A stretch of DNA of 64,000 nt. It comes from Bifidobacterium aesculapii (lineage in GTDB: Bacteria > Actinomycetota > Actinomycetes > Actinomycetales > Bifidobacteriaceae). Shown here piece after piece: positions 25,684 through 35,971 of this stretch. Both the position numbers and the translations under genes were made by a program. The notes beneath the pieces were generated by a model. The model searched no databases and had not been told where the DNA came from. It saw only the letters and a program-made list of their open reading frames with translations. The DNA is taken from positions 1 to 64,000 of the forward strand of contig NZ_BCFK01000031.1 of assembly GCF_001417815.1 (NCBI RefSeq). The letters run 5' to 3'. Numbering within the stretch: the stretch's first letter is position 1; each line of letters opens with the position of its first letter.

Positions 25684-26285
25684 TGCTCGTCCCGCTCGAA
25701 GACCTCGACCGCGAGACCGCGGTCGCAGCCATCCGCTCGCTGGAGATCGAACTGTTCGGACGGCACGCATGGAGCGAGAACGCCATCCGGCAGGAACTCG
25801 CCGCGCCCGCCCGCACCTACGTGTTCGACTGCGAGCGCGAACAGGGAGACCCCGACGGCTACGGTTCCGACTCCCGCGTGCAGGGGCCCGACGGCTGCGT
25901 GCCGGGGGTCTTCCGCGGCTTCGCCGGATATTGGTATGACGGCGACGATGCGGAGATCATGGACATCGGCGTCGCCACGAAATACCAGCGCCGGGGGCTC
26001 GCCGGAGGCATGATGACCTGGCTGATCGGCAGGGCGCGCGAGCAGGGCGCGCGGCGCATGCTGCTCGAGGTCGCGGTGAACAACGAGGCGGCCCTTGCGC
26101 TGTACCGGCGGTTCGGATTCGAGCGCATCGGCCTGCGCAAACGGTACTACCAGCCGGAAGGCATCGACGCATATGTGATGGCGTTGGACCTCGAACCTCG
26201 CGTCGTCGGCTTCACGGCCTCGGCAGACGGCGAGGACGGAGCGGACGCGCGGCACACGAACGAGAAAGACGAGGGGACGAAATGA
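25683..26285 (+). CDS. rimI: GNAT N-acetyltransferase RimI-like
   Basis: 200 residues. The GNAT core includes DIGVATKYQRRGLAGGMM (acetyl-CoA binding Q/RxxGxA loop) and VAVNNEAALALYRRFGF, as in ribosomal protein S18 alanine N-acetyltransferases. The C-terminal 35 residues are an extra hydrophilic tail. It sits between tsaB and tsaD, the usual actinobacterial order, with overlapping stops and starts on both sides. Confidence 0.87.
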   Translation: MLVPLEDLDRETAVAAIRSLEIELFGRHAWSENAIRQELAAPARTYVFDCEREQGDPDGYGSDSRVQGPDGCVPGVFRGFAGYWYDGDDAEIMDIGVATKYQRRGLAGGMMTWLIGRAREQGARRMLLEVAVNNEAALALYRRFGFERIGLRKRYYQPEGIDAYVMALDLEPRVVGFTASADGEDGADARHTNEKDEGTK

Positions 26286-27325
26286 GCGAACCGATCGTAC
26301 TGGGCATCGAATCCACCTGCGATGAGACGGCCGCCGCCGTCGTCCAAGGGCGCACGCTGCGGTCCAACGTGGTCGCATCCTCCATGGAGGAGCACGCGCG
26401 CTACGGCGGTGTCATCCCCGAAATAGCCTCGCGCGCCCACGCCGAGGCGTTCGTGCCGTGCGTGTCGGAGGCGTTGGCGCAGGCGGGCCTCGAACTGTCC
26501 GATGTGGACGCGATCGCCGTATCCGCCGGCCCGGGGCTCGCCGGGTGCCTTGCCGTGGGAGTCTCCGGCGCGAAGGCGCTCGCATGGGCGGGCGGCAAGC
26601 CGTTGTACGGCGTCAACCACGTGATCGGGCACATCGCCGTCACGCAGCTGCAGTTCGGGCCGTTCCCCAAGGACACGCTCGCGCTTATCGTCTCCGGCGG
26701 GCACACGTCGCTGCTGCACGTGGAGGATGTGGCGAGGCGTGTCGACGTGGTCGGCACCACGTTGGACGACGCGGCGGGCGAATGTTTCGACAAGGTGGCG
26801 CGTCTGCTTGGTTTCCCGTATCCGGGAGGCCCGCACATCGACCGTCACGCGCGTCTCGGCGATCCGCACGCCATCCGCGTGCCGCAGGGGCTCACGCAGG
26901 GCAAGGCCGGGGCGAAACACCCCTACGATTTCAGCTTCTCCGGCGTGAAGACCGCGGTCGCCCGCTGGGTAGAAGGCGAGCAGGCCGCCGGACGGGGCAT
27001 CCCCGTCGACGACGTATGCGCGTCGCTCGCCGATTCGGTGGCGACGGTCCTCGCCAAGAAGGCGATGCATGGATGCCGCCAGTACGATTCCGGCACGCTC
27101 ATCGTGGGCGGCGGGTTCTCCGCGAATTCGCAGCTGCGCGCGAAACTGCTTGAATACGGGCGCTCGAACGGCGTCGAGGTGCGCATCCCCGAATTGAAGC
27201 TGTGCACCGACAACGGCGCCATGGTCGCCATGCTCGGCGTGAACCTCGTCGAGGCTGGCGTCGCGCCCAGCGATCCCGGGTTCGCGATCGATTCGGCCAT
27301 GCCGCTGACCAAGGTGGTGATGTGA
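26282..27325 (+). CDS. tsaD: tRNA N6-adenosine threonylcarbamoyltransferase TsaD
   Basis: 347 residues. GIESTCDETAAA at the N-terminus, the metal-binding HxxxH (H113, H117 in VNHVIGHI), SGGHTSLL, and the C-terminal GGGFSANSQLR and CTDNGAM motifs are all present and in order. This is the catalytic subunit that transfers threonylcarbamoyl to A37 of ANN-decoding tRNAs. It ends the holA-tsaE-tsaB-rimI-tsaD operon; the next gene is a tRNA-Asn, itself an ANN-decoding t6A substrate. Confidence 0.93.
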   Translation: MSEPIVLGIESTCDETAAAVVQGRTLRSNVVASSMEEHARYGGVIPEIASRAHAEAFVPCVSEALAQAGLELSDVDAIAVSAGPGLAGCLAVGVSGAKALAWAGGKPLYGVNHVIGHIAVTQLQFGPFPKDTLALIVSGGHTSLLHVEDVARRVDVVGTTLDDAAGECFDKVARLLGFPYPGGPHIDRHARLGDPHAIRVPQGLTQGKAGAKHPYDFSFSGVKTAVARWVEGEQAAGRGIPVDDVCASLADSVATVLAKKAMHGCRQYDSGTLIVGGGFSANSQLRAKLLEYGRSNGVEVRIPELKLCTDNGAMVAMLGVNLVEAGVAPSDPGFAIDSAMPLTKVVM

Positions 27326-27380
27326 CGGCGAAAGAGCCGGGGCGCGGTGCCGCCATCGCGATGTCGATATGACGGAAAAC

Positions 27381-27437
27381 CGTTGCGGCGCAACGAGACA
27401 CGCCGGATTTACGTTTCCGGCGATGATGCTGTAAAGT
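27381..27437 (+). promoter_or_regulatory. Likely promoter region of second tRNA-Asn
   Basis: Palindrome CGTTGCGGCGCAACG (27381-27395), TTACGT (27409-27414), 17-bp spacer, TAAAGT (27432-27437), then the tRNA at 27480. The dyad halves are the same as those before the first tRNA-Asn. Confidence 0.4.
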
Positions 27438-27479
27438 ACACGTCTTGTGCGCACGGGAGAGATCCTGTGCGGAGAGCAT

Positions 27480-27552
<73 letters not shown>

Positions 27553-27559
27553 CTTGATG

Positions 27560-27590
27560 GAAGAGCCTTGGATTTCGTCCAGGGCTCTTC
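27560..27590 (+). terminator. Hairpin after tRNA-Asn
   Basis: GAAGAGCC (27560-27567) pairs with GGCTCTTC (27583-27590), with inner TGG/CCA pairs extending the stem. Position eight bases after the tRNA fits a terminator, although the T-run is poor. Confidence 0.55.
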
Positions 27591-27723
27591 GCATGTCGAA
27601 GTGGATGCGCGACGTTGCCGCTACCTCGTGAATCCCTCCGGCGCGTCGCCGATGACCAGCCGGCCGCCGACGGTACCATCAAGACAACGACGAAAACGAT
27701 TCACGGCAGGGAGGCCGTCGATC

Positions 27724-27912
27724 ATGGACGTGAGGATAATGAGAATCGAGCGTGGCGTGTTCGCCGTGCTGCACAACGGCGTGGGGGCCGGAACCGTACG
27801 CAAGCAAAGCTTCGGCGTCAGACACATGTGGCTCGCCGACGGCGCGAACGGCGCGCAAGGCGTGTTCCCTTCGAAGAAGGTCGCCGCCCAATGGCTCGTG
27901 CAGCGTGCCTGA
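27724..27912 (+). CDS. Small conserved-type hypothetical protein
   Basis: 62 residues beginning MDVRIMRIERGVFAVLHNG, compact and beta-rich with no membrane segment or cysteine. AGGGAGG about ten bases before ATG 27724 supports translation. It is alone between a tRNA and thrS. I do not recognise a family. Confidence 0.55.
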   Translation: MDVRIMRIERGVFAVLHNGVGAGTVRKQSFGVRHMWLADGANGAQGVFPSKKVAAQWLVQRA

Positions 27913-28095
27913 CGGGTGCGCCGCGCCGTGGACGTGCCATGGGCGCGCTCCGACGTCGTCGGCGTTCATCCTGATGTTCGCCTGACGAACCGGGTTTGCG
28001 CATGTCGCCGTTCGGTCCTACAGTGTGCAACTGTTGATCAGACAGTCCAGGCCTGCACATTAGTAACGCGGACCCAGATAGCAAAGGACACCATC

Positions 28096-30150
28096 ATGGC
28101 GCAAGGCTCCATCTCCATCACAGTCAACGGCGAATCGAAGGAGGTGGAAGCAACCACCACCGGCGTCGAACTCTTCGCGGACGACAAGAACATCATCGCG
28201 GTTCGTCTCAACGGCGAACTGCGCGACCTGTACACGCCCCTCGCGGACGGCGACACGGTCGAATCCGTCGCGCTCGACTCCGAGGACGGCCTCGGCATCA
28301 TGCGCCACTCGGCCACCCACGTCATGGCGCAGGCCGTGCAGGAACTGTTCCCGAACGCCAAGCTCGGTGTCGGCCCGATCATCAAGGACGGCTTCTACTA
28401 CGACTTCCAGGTCGACCAGCCCTTCACGCCGGACGATCTGAAGAACATCGAGAAGCACATGCAGCGCATCATCAAGTCGTCGCAGTCCTTCCGCCGCCGC
28501 GTCGTCTCCGAGCAGGAGGCCCTCGAGGAGGAGGCCGACCAGCCGTTCAAGATCGAGCTGATCGAAGACAAGGAAGCGCACCTCGACCCGTCCACCGCCA
28601 CCGAGATCTCCGGCAAGGAACTCAGCTTCTACGACAACGTCGACCGTGACGGCAACGTCGTGTGGAAGGACCTGTGCCGCGGACCGCACCTGCCGAACAC
28701 CCGCTTCATCAAGGCGTTCAAGATCGAACGTTCCGCCGCCGCCTACTGGCGCGGCAGCGAGAAGAACCCGACCATGCAGCGCATCTACGGCACCGCCTGG
28801 GCCTCCAAGGAGGATCTCAAGGCGTACCAGACGCGCCTGGAGGAGGCCGCCAAGCGCGACCACCGCAAGCTCGGCGCCGAGATGGACCTGTTCTCCTTCC
28901 CGGAGGAGATCGGTCCGGGCCTCGCCGTGTTCCACCCGAAGGGCGCCGCCGTCATCAACGCGATGGAGGACTACTCCCGCGAGATGCACCGCAAGCACCA
29001 CTACAGCTTCGTGCAGACCCCGCACATCACCAAGGGCGGGCTGTACGAGACCTCCGGCCACCTGCACTGGTACAAGGACGGCATGTACCCGCCGATGCAC
29101 CTCGACGAGGAACGGGACGCGGACGGCAACATCACCAAGCCGGGCGCCGACTACTACCTCAAGCCGATGAACTGCCCGATGCACAACCTGATCTTCAAGT
29201 CGCGCCAGCGCTCCTACCGCGAGCTTCCGCTGCGCCTCTTCGAGTTCGGCACCGTGTACCGCTACGAGAAGTCCGGCGAGGTCCACGGCCTGACCCGCGT
29301 GCGCGGCCTCACCCAGGACGACTCCCACATCTACTGCACGCGCGAGCAGATGAAGGACGAGCTGACCAGCCTGCTCACCTTCGTGCTGAACCTGCTCAAG
29401 GACTTCGGCCTGTCCGACTTCTACCTGGAGCTGTCCACCAAGGATCCGGACAAGTACGTCGGTTCCGATGAGATCTGGGAGGAGGCGACCAACACGCTGC
29501 GCGAGGTCGCCGAGGCATCCCACCTCGACCTCGTCGCCGATCCGGGCGGCGCCGCCTTCTACGGTCCGAAGATCTCCGTGCAGGCGCGCGACGCCATCGG
29601 CCGCACCTGGCAGGTCTCGACCATCCAGCTCGATTTCAACCTGCCGGAGCGTTTCCAGCTTGAGTACATCGCGAAGGACGGCACGCACCAGCGTCCGGTG
29701 ATGATCCACCGTGCGCTCTTCGGTTCCATCGAGCGTTTCTTCGCCGTGCTGCTCGAGCACTACGCGGGCGCGTTCCCGGCGTGGCTCGCCCCGGTGCAGG
29801 TGCTCGGCGTGCCCGTCGCCGACGAGTTCGCCCCGCACCTCGCGGGCTTCGTCAAGAGCCTCGAGGACGAGATGGTCCGTTGCGAGATCGACTATTCCGA
29901 CGACCGTTTCGGCAAGAAGATCCGCAACGCCTCCAAGTCGAAGGTGCCGTTCATCCTCATCGTCGGCGAGGAGGACATGAACAACAACGCGGTCAGCTTC
30001 CGCTTCCGCGACGGCAGCCAGCTCAACGGCGTCCCGGTCGACGAGGCCCGCAAGGACATCCTCGACGTGATTGCCAAGCGCGTGCAGGTCAACTCCGCGG
30101 ACGACTTCAACGCCGTCGTGAACGGCGGGGACGCACCGCAGGCCGAGTGA
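28096..30150 (+). CDS. thrS: Threonine--tRNA ligase
   Basis: 684 residues. An N-terminal TGS domain (about 1-65) is followed by the editing domain with [10 protein letters not shown] (HxxxH) at about residue 75. The class II catalytic core has motif 1, motif 2 ([13 protein letters not shown]) and the zinc-site cysteine in MNCPMHN. The anticodon-binding domain completes the C-terminus. It charges tRNA-Thr and edits mischarged serine. AAAGGA precedes ATG 28096. I looked for a T-box leader in 27913-28095 and saw none. A strong hairpin (30183-30210) follows. Confidence 0.96.
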   Translation: MAQGSISITVNGESKEVEATTTGVELFADDKNIIAVRLNGELRDLYTPLADGDTVESVALDSEDGLGIMRHSATHVMAQAVQELFPNAKLGVGPIIKDGFYYDFQVDQPFTPDDLKNIEKHMQRIIKSSQSFRRRVVSEQEALEEEADQPFKIELIEDKEAHLDPSTATEISGKELSFYDNVDRDGNVVWKDLCRGPHLPNTRFIKAFKIERSAAAYWRGSEKNPTMQRIYGTAWASKEDLKAYQTRLEEAAKRDHRKLGAEMDLFSFPEEIGPGLAVFHPKGAAVINAMEDYSREMHRKHHYSFVQTPHITKGGLYETSGHLHWYKDGMYPPMHLDEERDADGNITKPGADYYLKPMNCPMHNLIFKSRQRSYRELPLRLFEFGTVYRYEKSGEVHGLTRVRGLTQDDSHIYCTREQMKDELTSLLTFVLNLLKDFGLSDFYLELSTKDPDKYVGSDEIWEEATNTLREVAEASHLDLVADPGGAAFYGPKISVQARDAIGRTWQVSTIQLDFNLPERFQLEYIAKDGTHQRPVMIHRALFGSIERFFAVLLEHYAGAFPAWLAPVQVLGVPVADEFAPHLAGFVKSLEDEMVRCEIDYSDDRFGKKIRNASKSKVPFILIVGEEDMNNNAVSFRFRDGSQLNGVPVDEARKDILDVIAKRVQVNSADDFNAVVNGGDAPQAE

Positions 30151-30182
30151 TTCCGGGCGCCACGCGCGCCCTCCATGACGCC

Positions 30183-30210
30183 GGACCGGCCGGGGATTCG
30201 CGGCCGGTCC
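30183..30210 (+). terminator. Hairpin after thrS
   Basis: Perfect 10-bp arms GGACCGGCCG / CGGCCGGTCC with an 8-nt loop, 32 bp after the stop; no clear T-run. Confidence 0.5.
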
Positions 30211-30304
30211 GGTCCGGCCTATGGCCGTACCGCCGATGTTGTCGGCTTAACGCAATACAATCTATTCGTTTGTCACATACCCGTTCAAACCTGCTAGGAG
30301 CATT

Positions 30305-31060
30305 ATGTCAGGTCATTCCAAGTGGGCGACCACCAAGCACAAGAAGGCCGCCATCGACGCCAAGCGCGGCAAGCTCTTCGCCAAGCTCATCAAGAACATC
30401 GAGATCGCGGCCCGCATGGGCGGCGGCGATCCGGACGGCAACCCGTCCCTGTACGACGCCATCTACAAGGCCAAGAAGGCCTCCATGCCGGCCGACAACA
30501 TCAAGCGCGCCGTCAAGCGCGGCTCCGGTGAGGAAGCCGGCGGCGCCAACTACGAGGACATCGTCTACGAGGGCTACGCGCCCGCCGGCGTTGGCCTCAT
30601 CATCGAATGCCTGACCGACAACCGCAACCGCGCGGCCGCCGAAGTCCGTTCCACCCTGACCAAGGGCAACGGCTCCCTGGCCACCTCCGGCTCCGTCTCC
30701 TTCAACTTCGAGCGCAAGGGCCAGATCGTGGTTCCGTCCGAAGGCGTGGACTACGACAAGCTGTTCGAGGCCGCCGCCGAGGCCGGCGCCGAGGACGTCC
30801 AGGACGACGGCGACGTGTTCACCGTCATGACCGACCCGTCCGACGTGCACACCGTCCGCCAGGCTCTGGTCGACGCCGGTTTCGAATACGATTCCGCCGA
30901 TCTGGTCATGGCGCCGAAGAACGAGGTCGAGCTTTCGCTCGAGGACGCCCAGAAGGTGTCCAAGCTCATCGACAACCTCGATGACCTCGACGACGTGCAG
31001 AACATCTACTCCAACTGGACCGCCTCCGACGAGGTCATGGCCCAGCTCGACGCGGAGTGA
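30305..31060 (+). CDS. yebC: YebC/PmpR family protein
   Basis: 251 residues. [20 protein letters not shown] and the following RGKLF(A)KLI are the family hallmark, with the three-domain YebC layout in full. Members act on transcription of Holliday-junction genes and, as shown for YebC proteins more recently, help ribosomes through proline-rich stretches. CTAGGAG precedes ATG 30305. It lies 7 bp upstream of ruvC, the common yebC-ruvCAB arrangement. Confidence 0.93.
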   Translation: MSGHSKWATTKHKKAAIDAKRGKLFAKLIKNIEIAARMGGGDPDGNPSLYDAIYKAKKASMPADNIKRAVKRGSGEEAGGANYEDIVYEGYAPAGVGLIIECLTDNRNRAAAEVRSTLTKGNGSLATSGSVSFNFERKGQIVVPSEGVDYDKLFEAAAEAGAEDVQDDGDVFTVMTDPSDVHTVRQALVDAGFEYDSADLVMAPKNEVELSLEDAQKVSKLIDNLDDLDDVQNIYSNWTASDEVMAQLDAE

Positions 31061-31067
31061 TTCTGCG

Positions 31068-31652
31068 GTGATCATCCTAGGCGTCGATCCCGGGCTCACG
31101 CGCTGCGGGGTCGGCGTTATCGAAGCCGGCGCCCATCGCCGGCTTTCGTTTATCCACGTGGACGTCGTGCGGTCGTCGCCCGACGTGTCGCAGGATCTGC
31201 GTCTGCTCGCCATCTACAACGGGCTGGTGGAGAAGATCGAGACGTACGCGCCCGACACCGTCTCCATCGAACGCGTGTTCGCGCAATCGAACCGCAACAC
31301 GGTGCTCGGCACCGCGCAGGCCGCCGGCCTCGCCATGCTCGCCGCGGCACAACGCAACATTCCCGTGGCGCTGCACACGCCGACCGAGGCGAAACTCGCC
31401 ATCACCGGCAACGGGCATGCGCAGAAGGTGCAGATAGAGCGCATGGTGACGCGCATCCTGAACCTCAATACGATGCCGACGCCCGCCGACGCCGCCGACG
31501 CGCTGGCGTTGGCGATCTGCCATGCGCTCAGACCCGCCGGGGCGCTGCAGGGCGGGGAACGCGAAGAGCATCTCACTCCGGCGCAACGCCAGTGGGCGGA
31601 AGCCTCCAAGAAGGTCACGAGGCGGCGGTTCAACGCCGATCGCGGCATGTAG
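31068..31652 (+). CDS. ruvC: Crossover junction endodeoxyribonuclease RuvC
   Basis: 194 residues. [10 protein letters not shown] carries the first catalytic aspartate, IERVFAQSN the glutamate, and [13 protein letters not shown] the final acidic pair. It resolves Holliday junctions with RuvAB. The start is GTG 31068, eight bases after the yebC stop; CGGAG within the yebC stop region acts as ribosome site. An approximately 125-bp gap separates it from ruvA. Confidence 0.93.
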   Translation: MIILGVDPGLTRCGVGVIEAGAHRRLSFIHVDVVRSSPDVSQDLRLLAIYNGLVEKIETYAPDTVSIERVFAQSNRNTVLGTAQAAGLAMLAAAQRNIPVALHTPTEAKLAITGNGHAQKVQIERMVTRILNLNTMPTPADAADALALAICHALRPAGALQGGEREEHLTPAQRQWAEASKKVTRRRFNADRGM

Positions 31653-31776
31653 CGTCTCCGGCGCGGTATCTCCTGCCGACGATGCGATCACGGCAACGGC
31701 GGTGGGAACCGACGCGATTTCATGGAATCCGCAGTGATGGTGTACACTATCGAACAGTTGTTCGAGAGGAGTCGTC

Positions 31777-32400
31777 ATGATCGGATCGCTGCGGGGAGAG
31801 GTCGAGACGGTGGATGCATCCGCCGCGCTCATCGCCGTCGGAGGGGTCGGCTATGAGGTGCGCATGCCCTCGGCCGATCTCTCACGGCTGCATGGCGGCA
31901 TGGAGGCGCACGTCTACACATATCTCAACGTCTCCCAGGACGCCATCACCCTGTACGGGTTCCTCGAACCGGCCGCCAAGCGCACGTTCCTGCAGCTGCT
32001 CAAGGTCTCCGGCATCGGGCCGAAGGTGGCGTTGTCCCTGTTGTCCACGCTCAATCCGGGCCAGCTCGCCAAGGCCGTGGCCGACAACGACGCGACGGCG
32101 CTTGCCAAGGCACCGGGTCTCGGCAAGAAGGGTGCGCAGAAAATCATTCTGGAGCTCAAGGGGTCCATCGACCTCGAAGACGTCGAAGGCGCGACGGCCG
32201 CCGTCACCACCGCCAAGCCCGAGGACAAGGGCGCGCTGCAGGTCGTGGAGGGGCTCATCTCCCTCGGCTGGCGTCAGCAGGATGCGGAGCATGCGGTGCG
32301 CCAGGCCTGCGAGGCCAACGGGATTCCCACGCCGCTCAGCGCGCAGGACGTACCCCGCGTGCTCAAGCTCGCCCTGAATTCCCTGGACCGCGGACTGTAA
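31777..32400 (+). CDS. ruvA: Holliday junction branch migration protein RuvA
   Basis: 207 residues. N-terminal OB fold (MIGSLRGEVETVDASAALI), helix-hairpin-helix pairs (LLKVSGIGPKVALSLL and LAKAPGLGKKGAQKII), and a flexible linker to the C-terminal RuvB-binding domain. It targets RuvB to four-way junctions. AGAGGAG lies before ATG 31777. The upstream sequence contains TTGTTCGAGAGG and a TACACT box (about 31742); an SOS-type operator cannot be asserted. Confidence 0.94.
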   Translation: MIGSLRGEVETVDASAALIAVGGVGYEVRMPSADLSRLHGGMEAHVYTYLNVSQDAITLYGFLEPAAKRTFLQLLKVSGIGPKVALSLLSTLNPGQLAKAVADNDATALAKAPGLGKKGAQKIILELKGSIDLEDVEGATAAVTTAKPEDKGALQVVEGLISLGWRQQDAEHAVRQACEANGIPTPLSAQDVPRVLKLALNSLDRGL

Positions 32401-32520
32401 GCGTGGGGCGCGCGTCATGACGCATATGTCCACCGCGCCGGGATGCGGGAATGCCCTGGATGCCCTGGCGGGCGTGTTCCATACGACCGGACGATTCGAT
32501 GACGGAACGGAGGCGAACGG

Positions 32521-33603
32521 ATGAACGAACCATATATCAGCGGTTCCGTGCAGGAGGGCACGGAGAACATCGGGGCGAACGAGGAGTCGCTGCGCATGGT
32601 CTCCGCGCAGCCGGTCGGCAATGAGCCGGTCAGCGACGAGGAGCTCCGCCCGCACGTCCTGGACGGTTTCATCGGCCAACCCAGACTCAAGGCGCAGCTG
32701 CAGCTGTTCCTCGACGCCGCCCGCAAGCGCGAGGTCCCGCCGGACCACATCCTGCTTGCGGGGCCTCCGGGCCTCGGCAAGACGACGTTGGCGATGATCG
32801 TCGCGAACGAGCTCGGCGTGCCGATCCGCATCACCTCCGGCCCTGCCATCCAGCACGCCGGCGACCTCGCGTCGATCCTGAGCTCGCTCGACGCGGGGGA
32901 GGTGCTGTTCGTGGATGAGGTCCACCGCCTGCCGCGCGCCGCCGAGGAGCTGCTCTACATCGCCATGGAGGACTTCCGCGTCGACGTGATGGTCGGCAAG
33001 GGTCCCGGCGCCTCGTCGATTCCACTCACATTGCCGCGGTTCACGATGATCGGGGCGACCACGCGCGAGGGCATGCTGCCGTCGCCGTTGCGTGCGCGCT
33101 TCGGATTCACCGCGCATCTGGACTTCTACCCGGTCGAGGAACTCGAGAAACTCGTGGCGCGCTCGTCGACGGTGCTCGGCCTCGTGCTCGACGAGGAGGC
33201 GGCGCACCAGTTGGCGTTGCGTTCGCGCGGCACGCCGCGTATCGCCAACCGTCTGCTGCGTCGCGTGCGCGACTGGGCCATCGTCCATGATCTGCCCACG
33301 GTCGGCGCCGAGGACGTCAAGGAGGCGTTGGCCCTCTACCAGATCGACGCCGAGGGCCTGGACCGTCTGGACATCGCCGTGCTCAACGCCATCGTGCGCA
33401 ACTTCAACGGCGGGCCGGTCGGTCTGAACACGCTCGCCGCCATGGTGGGCGAGGAGTCCGAGACCGTGGAGACCGTGTGCGAGCCCTATCTGGTGCGCGA
33501 GGGATTCCTCGTGCGCACGCCGAAGGGACGCGTCGCCACCGAGAAGGCCTGGGCCCATCTCGGGATACGGCCGAAAGAGGATGTTGTCAATAAGCTTTTC
33601 TAG
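32521..33603 (+). CDS. ruvB: Holliday junction branch migration ATPase RuvB
   Basis: 360 residues. Walker A GPPGLGKT starts at residue 81, Walker B is LFVDEVHRL, sensor 1 GATTREG, then the C-terminal winged helix with TPRGR-like [15 protein letters not shown] seven bases before ATG 32521 sets the start and gives a roughly 40-residue extension before the core. Acts as the hexameric motor of the RuvABC resolvasome. Confidence 0.95.
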   Translation: MNEPYISGSVQEGTENIGANEESLRMVSAQPVGNEPVSDEELRPHVLDGFIGQPRLKAQLQLFLDAARKREVPPDHILLAGPPGLGKTTLAMIVANELGVPIRITSGPAIQHAGDLASILSSLDAGEVLFVDEVHRLPRAAEELLYIAMEDFRVDVMVGKGPGASSIPLTLPRFTMIGATTREGMLPSPLRARFGFTAHLDFYPVEELEKLVARSSTVLGLVLDEEAAHQLALRSRGTPRIANRLLRRVRDWAIVHDLPTVGAEDVKEALALYQIDAEGLDRLDIAVLNAIVRNFNGGPVGLNTLAAMVGEESETVETVCEPYLVREGFLVRTPKGRVATEKAWAHLGIRPKEDVVNKLF

Positions 33604-33652
33604 ACTTCTGTGGTTGGACCACTCGTTTCCCGATCGGAAGGATTTCCCCTCA

Positions 33653-34084
33653 ATGGATGCCAATATGCTTTTCATCGTCGTGCTCGTCGTCGTCATGGGC
33701 GGCATGATGTGGTTCCAGTCCAAGAAGAACAAGGAGCGCCAGCAGGAGGTCAAGGATTTCCGTGCCAACCTCCAGCCCGGCACGGAGGTCATCACGATCG
33801 GGCAGGTCATCGGCAAGGTGGTGTCGGTCGACCAGCAGTATGAGGAGATCGTCATCGATTCGGAAGGCTCGCTGATGCGTTTCAGCTTCGCCGGCATCGC
33901 CAAGGAGTACACGCGTCCCGCGTTCGTCTCCGATGACGAGGTCGACGAGAACGGCAACCCGCTGCCCGACGACGAGACCCCGCAGCAGGAGGCCGCCGAG
34001 GCCGAGAACGCCGGTCAGGTGGACATCGACAAGGCCGTCGAGCAGAACAACGATGAAGCCGACGCCGTGAAGGAAGCGAAGTAG
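33653..34084 (+). CDS. yajC: Preprotein translocase subunit YajC
   Basis: 143 residues: one N-terminal membrane helix (about 4-21), the YajC core (FQSKKNKERQQEVKDFRANL, then GTEVITIGQVIGKVV), and an acidic C-terminal tail of about 45 residues. It associates with SecDF-SecYEG. GGAAGGA precedes ATG 33653. secD and secF do not follow here; apt does, after 3 bp. Confidence 0.9.
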   Translation: MDANMLFIVVLVVVMGGMMWFQSKKNKERQQEVKDFRANLQPGTEVITIGQVIGKVVSVDQQYEEIVIDSEGSLMRFSFAGIAKEYTRPAFVSDDEVDENGNPLPDDETPQQEAAEAENAGQVDIDKAVEQNNDEADAVKEAK

Positions 34085-34087
34085 ACC

Positions 34088-34669
34088 ATGGTTGACAGCG
34101 ACATCGTCATCAGGGACCTGGCCAAGGTCGGATCCGCCGATGCGCAGTATCTCGTATCGTTGATCCGTTCCGTTCCCGGCTTCCCGAAGCAGGGGATCAT
34201 CTTCCGCGATTTCATGCCGGTGCTCGCCGACCCGCGCGGACTGGATATCCTGATGCGCGCCATCGAAGCGGCGTTGCCGCTGCCGGCGGAGGGATTCGAC
34301 GCGATCGCGGGTCTGGAATCCCGCGGATTCCTGTTCGGTCCCACCCTCGCCCATCATCTCGGCAAGGGGTTCATCGCCATCCGCAAGGCGGGCAAGCTCC
34401 CTCCCGAGACCATCGGGGAATCGTACGATCTTGAATACGGCACCGCAAGCGTCGAAATCGAGACCGATGCGGTCAAGGACGGCCAACGCGTGCTCATCGT
34501 GGACGATCTCATCGCCACGGGAGGCACCGCCAAGGCGGGCGCCGACCTCATCGCCAAGGCTGGCGGCACGGTGGTCGGTTTCAGCTTCGTCATGGGACTC
34601 GACGGGCTTGACGGACTCGACAAGCTGGGGGAGGTGCCGACGTCGACGCTCGTGTCGATGCCGGCCTGA
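34088..34669 (+). CDS. apt: Adenine phosphoribosyltransferase
   Basis: 193 residues. Characteristic FPKQGIIFRDFMPVL at the N-terminus and the PRPP-binding loop VLIVDDLIATGGTA near residue 137. It salvages adenine to AMP. Only 3 bp separate it from yajC, so the two share a transcript. The hairpin at 34702-34729 may end it. Confidence 0.94.
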   Translation: MVDSDIVIRDLAKVGSADAQYLVSLIRSVPGFPKQGIIFRDFMPVLADPRGLDILMRAIEAALPLPAEGFDAIAGLESRGFLFGPTLAHHLGKGFIAIRKAGKLPPETIGESYDLEYGTASVEIETDAVKDGQRVLIVDDLIATGGTAKAGADLIAKAGGTVVGFSFVMGLDGLDGLDKLGEVPTSTLVSMPA

Positions 34670-34701
34670 TTCCCCGACGGGTCAAACATACAAACGTTCC
34701 T

Positions 34702-34729
34702 CGCCGGCATCCTCGACACGATGCCGGCG
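34702..34729 (+). terminator. Hairpin between apt and sucC
   Basis: Perfect 10-bp arms CGCCGGCATC / GATGCCGGCG around an 8-nt loop; no T-run, so attenuation is as likely as termination. Confidence 0.5.
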
Positions 34730-34765
34730 ATGGCGGTTAATCAGTCATCACTACACGGGACAACA

Positions 34766-35971
34766 ATGGATTTATACGAATATCAGGCGCGTCAGCTGCT
34801 TGAAGAGCAGGGCATTCCCACGCCGAAGGCCATCTATGCGCAGAATTCCCATGAAGTCGCCGAAGCCGCGGAGCAGCTCGGCTACCCCTGCGTCGTCAAG
34901 GCGCAGGTCAAGATCGGCCACCGCGGCCAGGCCGGCGGCGTCAAACTGGCGAAGACGCGCGACGAGGCGATTCTCGAGGCCGAAGGCATCCTTCCGATGA
35001 CCATCCACAAGCACAAGGTCAACGGCGTCCTCGTCGCGGAAGGCAAGAACATCCTGCACGAGTACTACGTGTCCATCTCCGTGGACCGCACCTCTCGTGA
35101 TTACGACGTGCTCGCCACCGCGAACGGCGGCACCGAGGTCGAGGAGGTCGCCAGGGAGCATCCGGAAGCCGTCAAGCGCCTGCATATCGAGGCCCTGGAC
35201 GACTTCGACCTCGAGGCGGCCACGAAGATGGCCGAGAGCATCGGCTTCTACCATGCCGACGTCGATCAGGCGGCACAGATTCTGCTCAAGATGTGGAAGT
35301 GCTTCAAGGAGAACGACGCCACGCTCGTCGAGATCAACCCGCTCGCCAAGATCGGCGACCCGGACGACGAATCCTCCAAGAGCCTGTGCGCGCTCGACGC
35401 GAAGATCTCCCTGGACGACAACGCCGCATTCCGTCATGACGGCTGGAAGCGTTTCGCCGATCCGATGGCCAACGACGAGTTCGAGCGCCGCGCCAAGGAG
35501 CATGGTCTCCATTACGTGCACCTCAACGGCCAGGTCGGCGTGATCGGCAACGGCGCGGGCCTCGTCATGAGCTCGCTCGACGCGGTCTCCGGCGCCGGCG
35601 AGGAGCAGGGCACCGGCATCAAGCCCGCCAACTTCCTCGACATCGGCGGCGGCGCCTCTGCGGAAGTCATGGCGACGAGTCTGGAGATCGTGGTCTCCGA
35701 CCCGCAGGTGGAATCCGTGTTCATCAACGTGTACGGCGGCATCACCTCCTGCGAGCAGGTCGCCAAGGGCATTCTCGAGGCCATCGGGAAGCTGGGCGGC
35801 ACGAAGCCGATCGTCGTGAGGTTCGACGGCAACGCGGCGGCCGAGGGACTCGCCATCCTCGCCGAATCGAACAACCCGAGCGTGCACGTCGCACAGACCA
35901 TGGAGGAGGCGGCCCATCAGGCCGCCCGTATCGCGGCCGATGCCATCGCATCGAAGGAGGCCAACAACTGA
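34766..35971 (+). CDS. sucC: Succinate--CoA ligase (ADP-forming), beta subunit
   Basis: 401 residues. ATP-grasp N-terminus MDLYEYQARQLLEEQGIPTP, VVKAQVKIGHRGQAGGVKLA, and NPLAKIG. The C-terminal CoA-ligase domain has NFLDIGGGA and NVYGGI. With SucD it interconverts succinyl-CoA and succinate. An in-frame ATG at 34721 would lengthen it, but ATG 34766 matches the universal SucC start. The TGA overlaps the sucD ATG. Confidence 0.95.
   Translation: MDLYEYQARQLLEEQGIPTPKAIYAQNSHEVAEAAEQLGYPCVVKAQVKIGHRGQAGGVKLAKTRDEAILEAEGILPMTIHKHKVNGVLVAEGKNILHEYYVSISVDRTSRDYDVLATANGGTEVEEVAREHPEAVKRLHIEALDDFDLEAATKMAESIGFYHADVDQAAQILLKMWKCFKENDATLVEINPLAKIGDPDDESSKSLCALDAKISLDDNAAFRHDGWKRFADPMANDEFERRAKEHGLHYVHLNGQVGVIGNGAGLVMSSLDAVSGAGEEQGTGIKPANFLDIGGGASAEVMATSLEIVVSDPQVESVFINVYGGITSCEQVAKGILEAIGKLGGTKPIVVRFDGNAAAEGLAILAESNNPSVHVAQTMEEAAHQAARIAADAIASKEANN

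Noticed and set aside
27913-28095. Possible T-box leader for thrS
   Set aside because: No antiterminator T-box sequence, specifier loop or terminator hairpin is visible; the gap is short.
28060-29838. 592-codon open frame on the minus strand opposite thrS
   Set aside because: It is a mirror of thrS caused by high third-position G/C. It has no start context, no recognisable domain, and thrS is certain.
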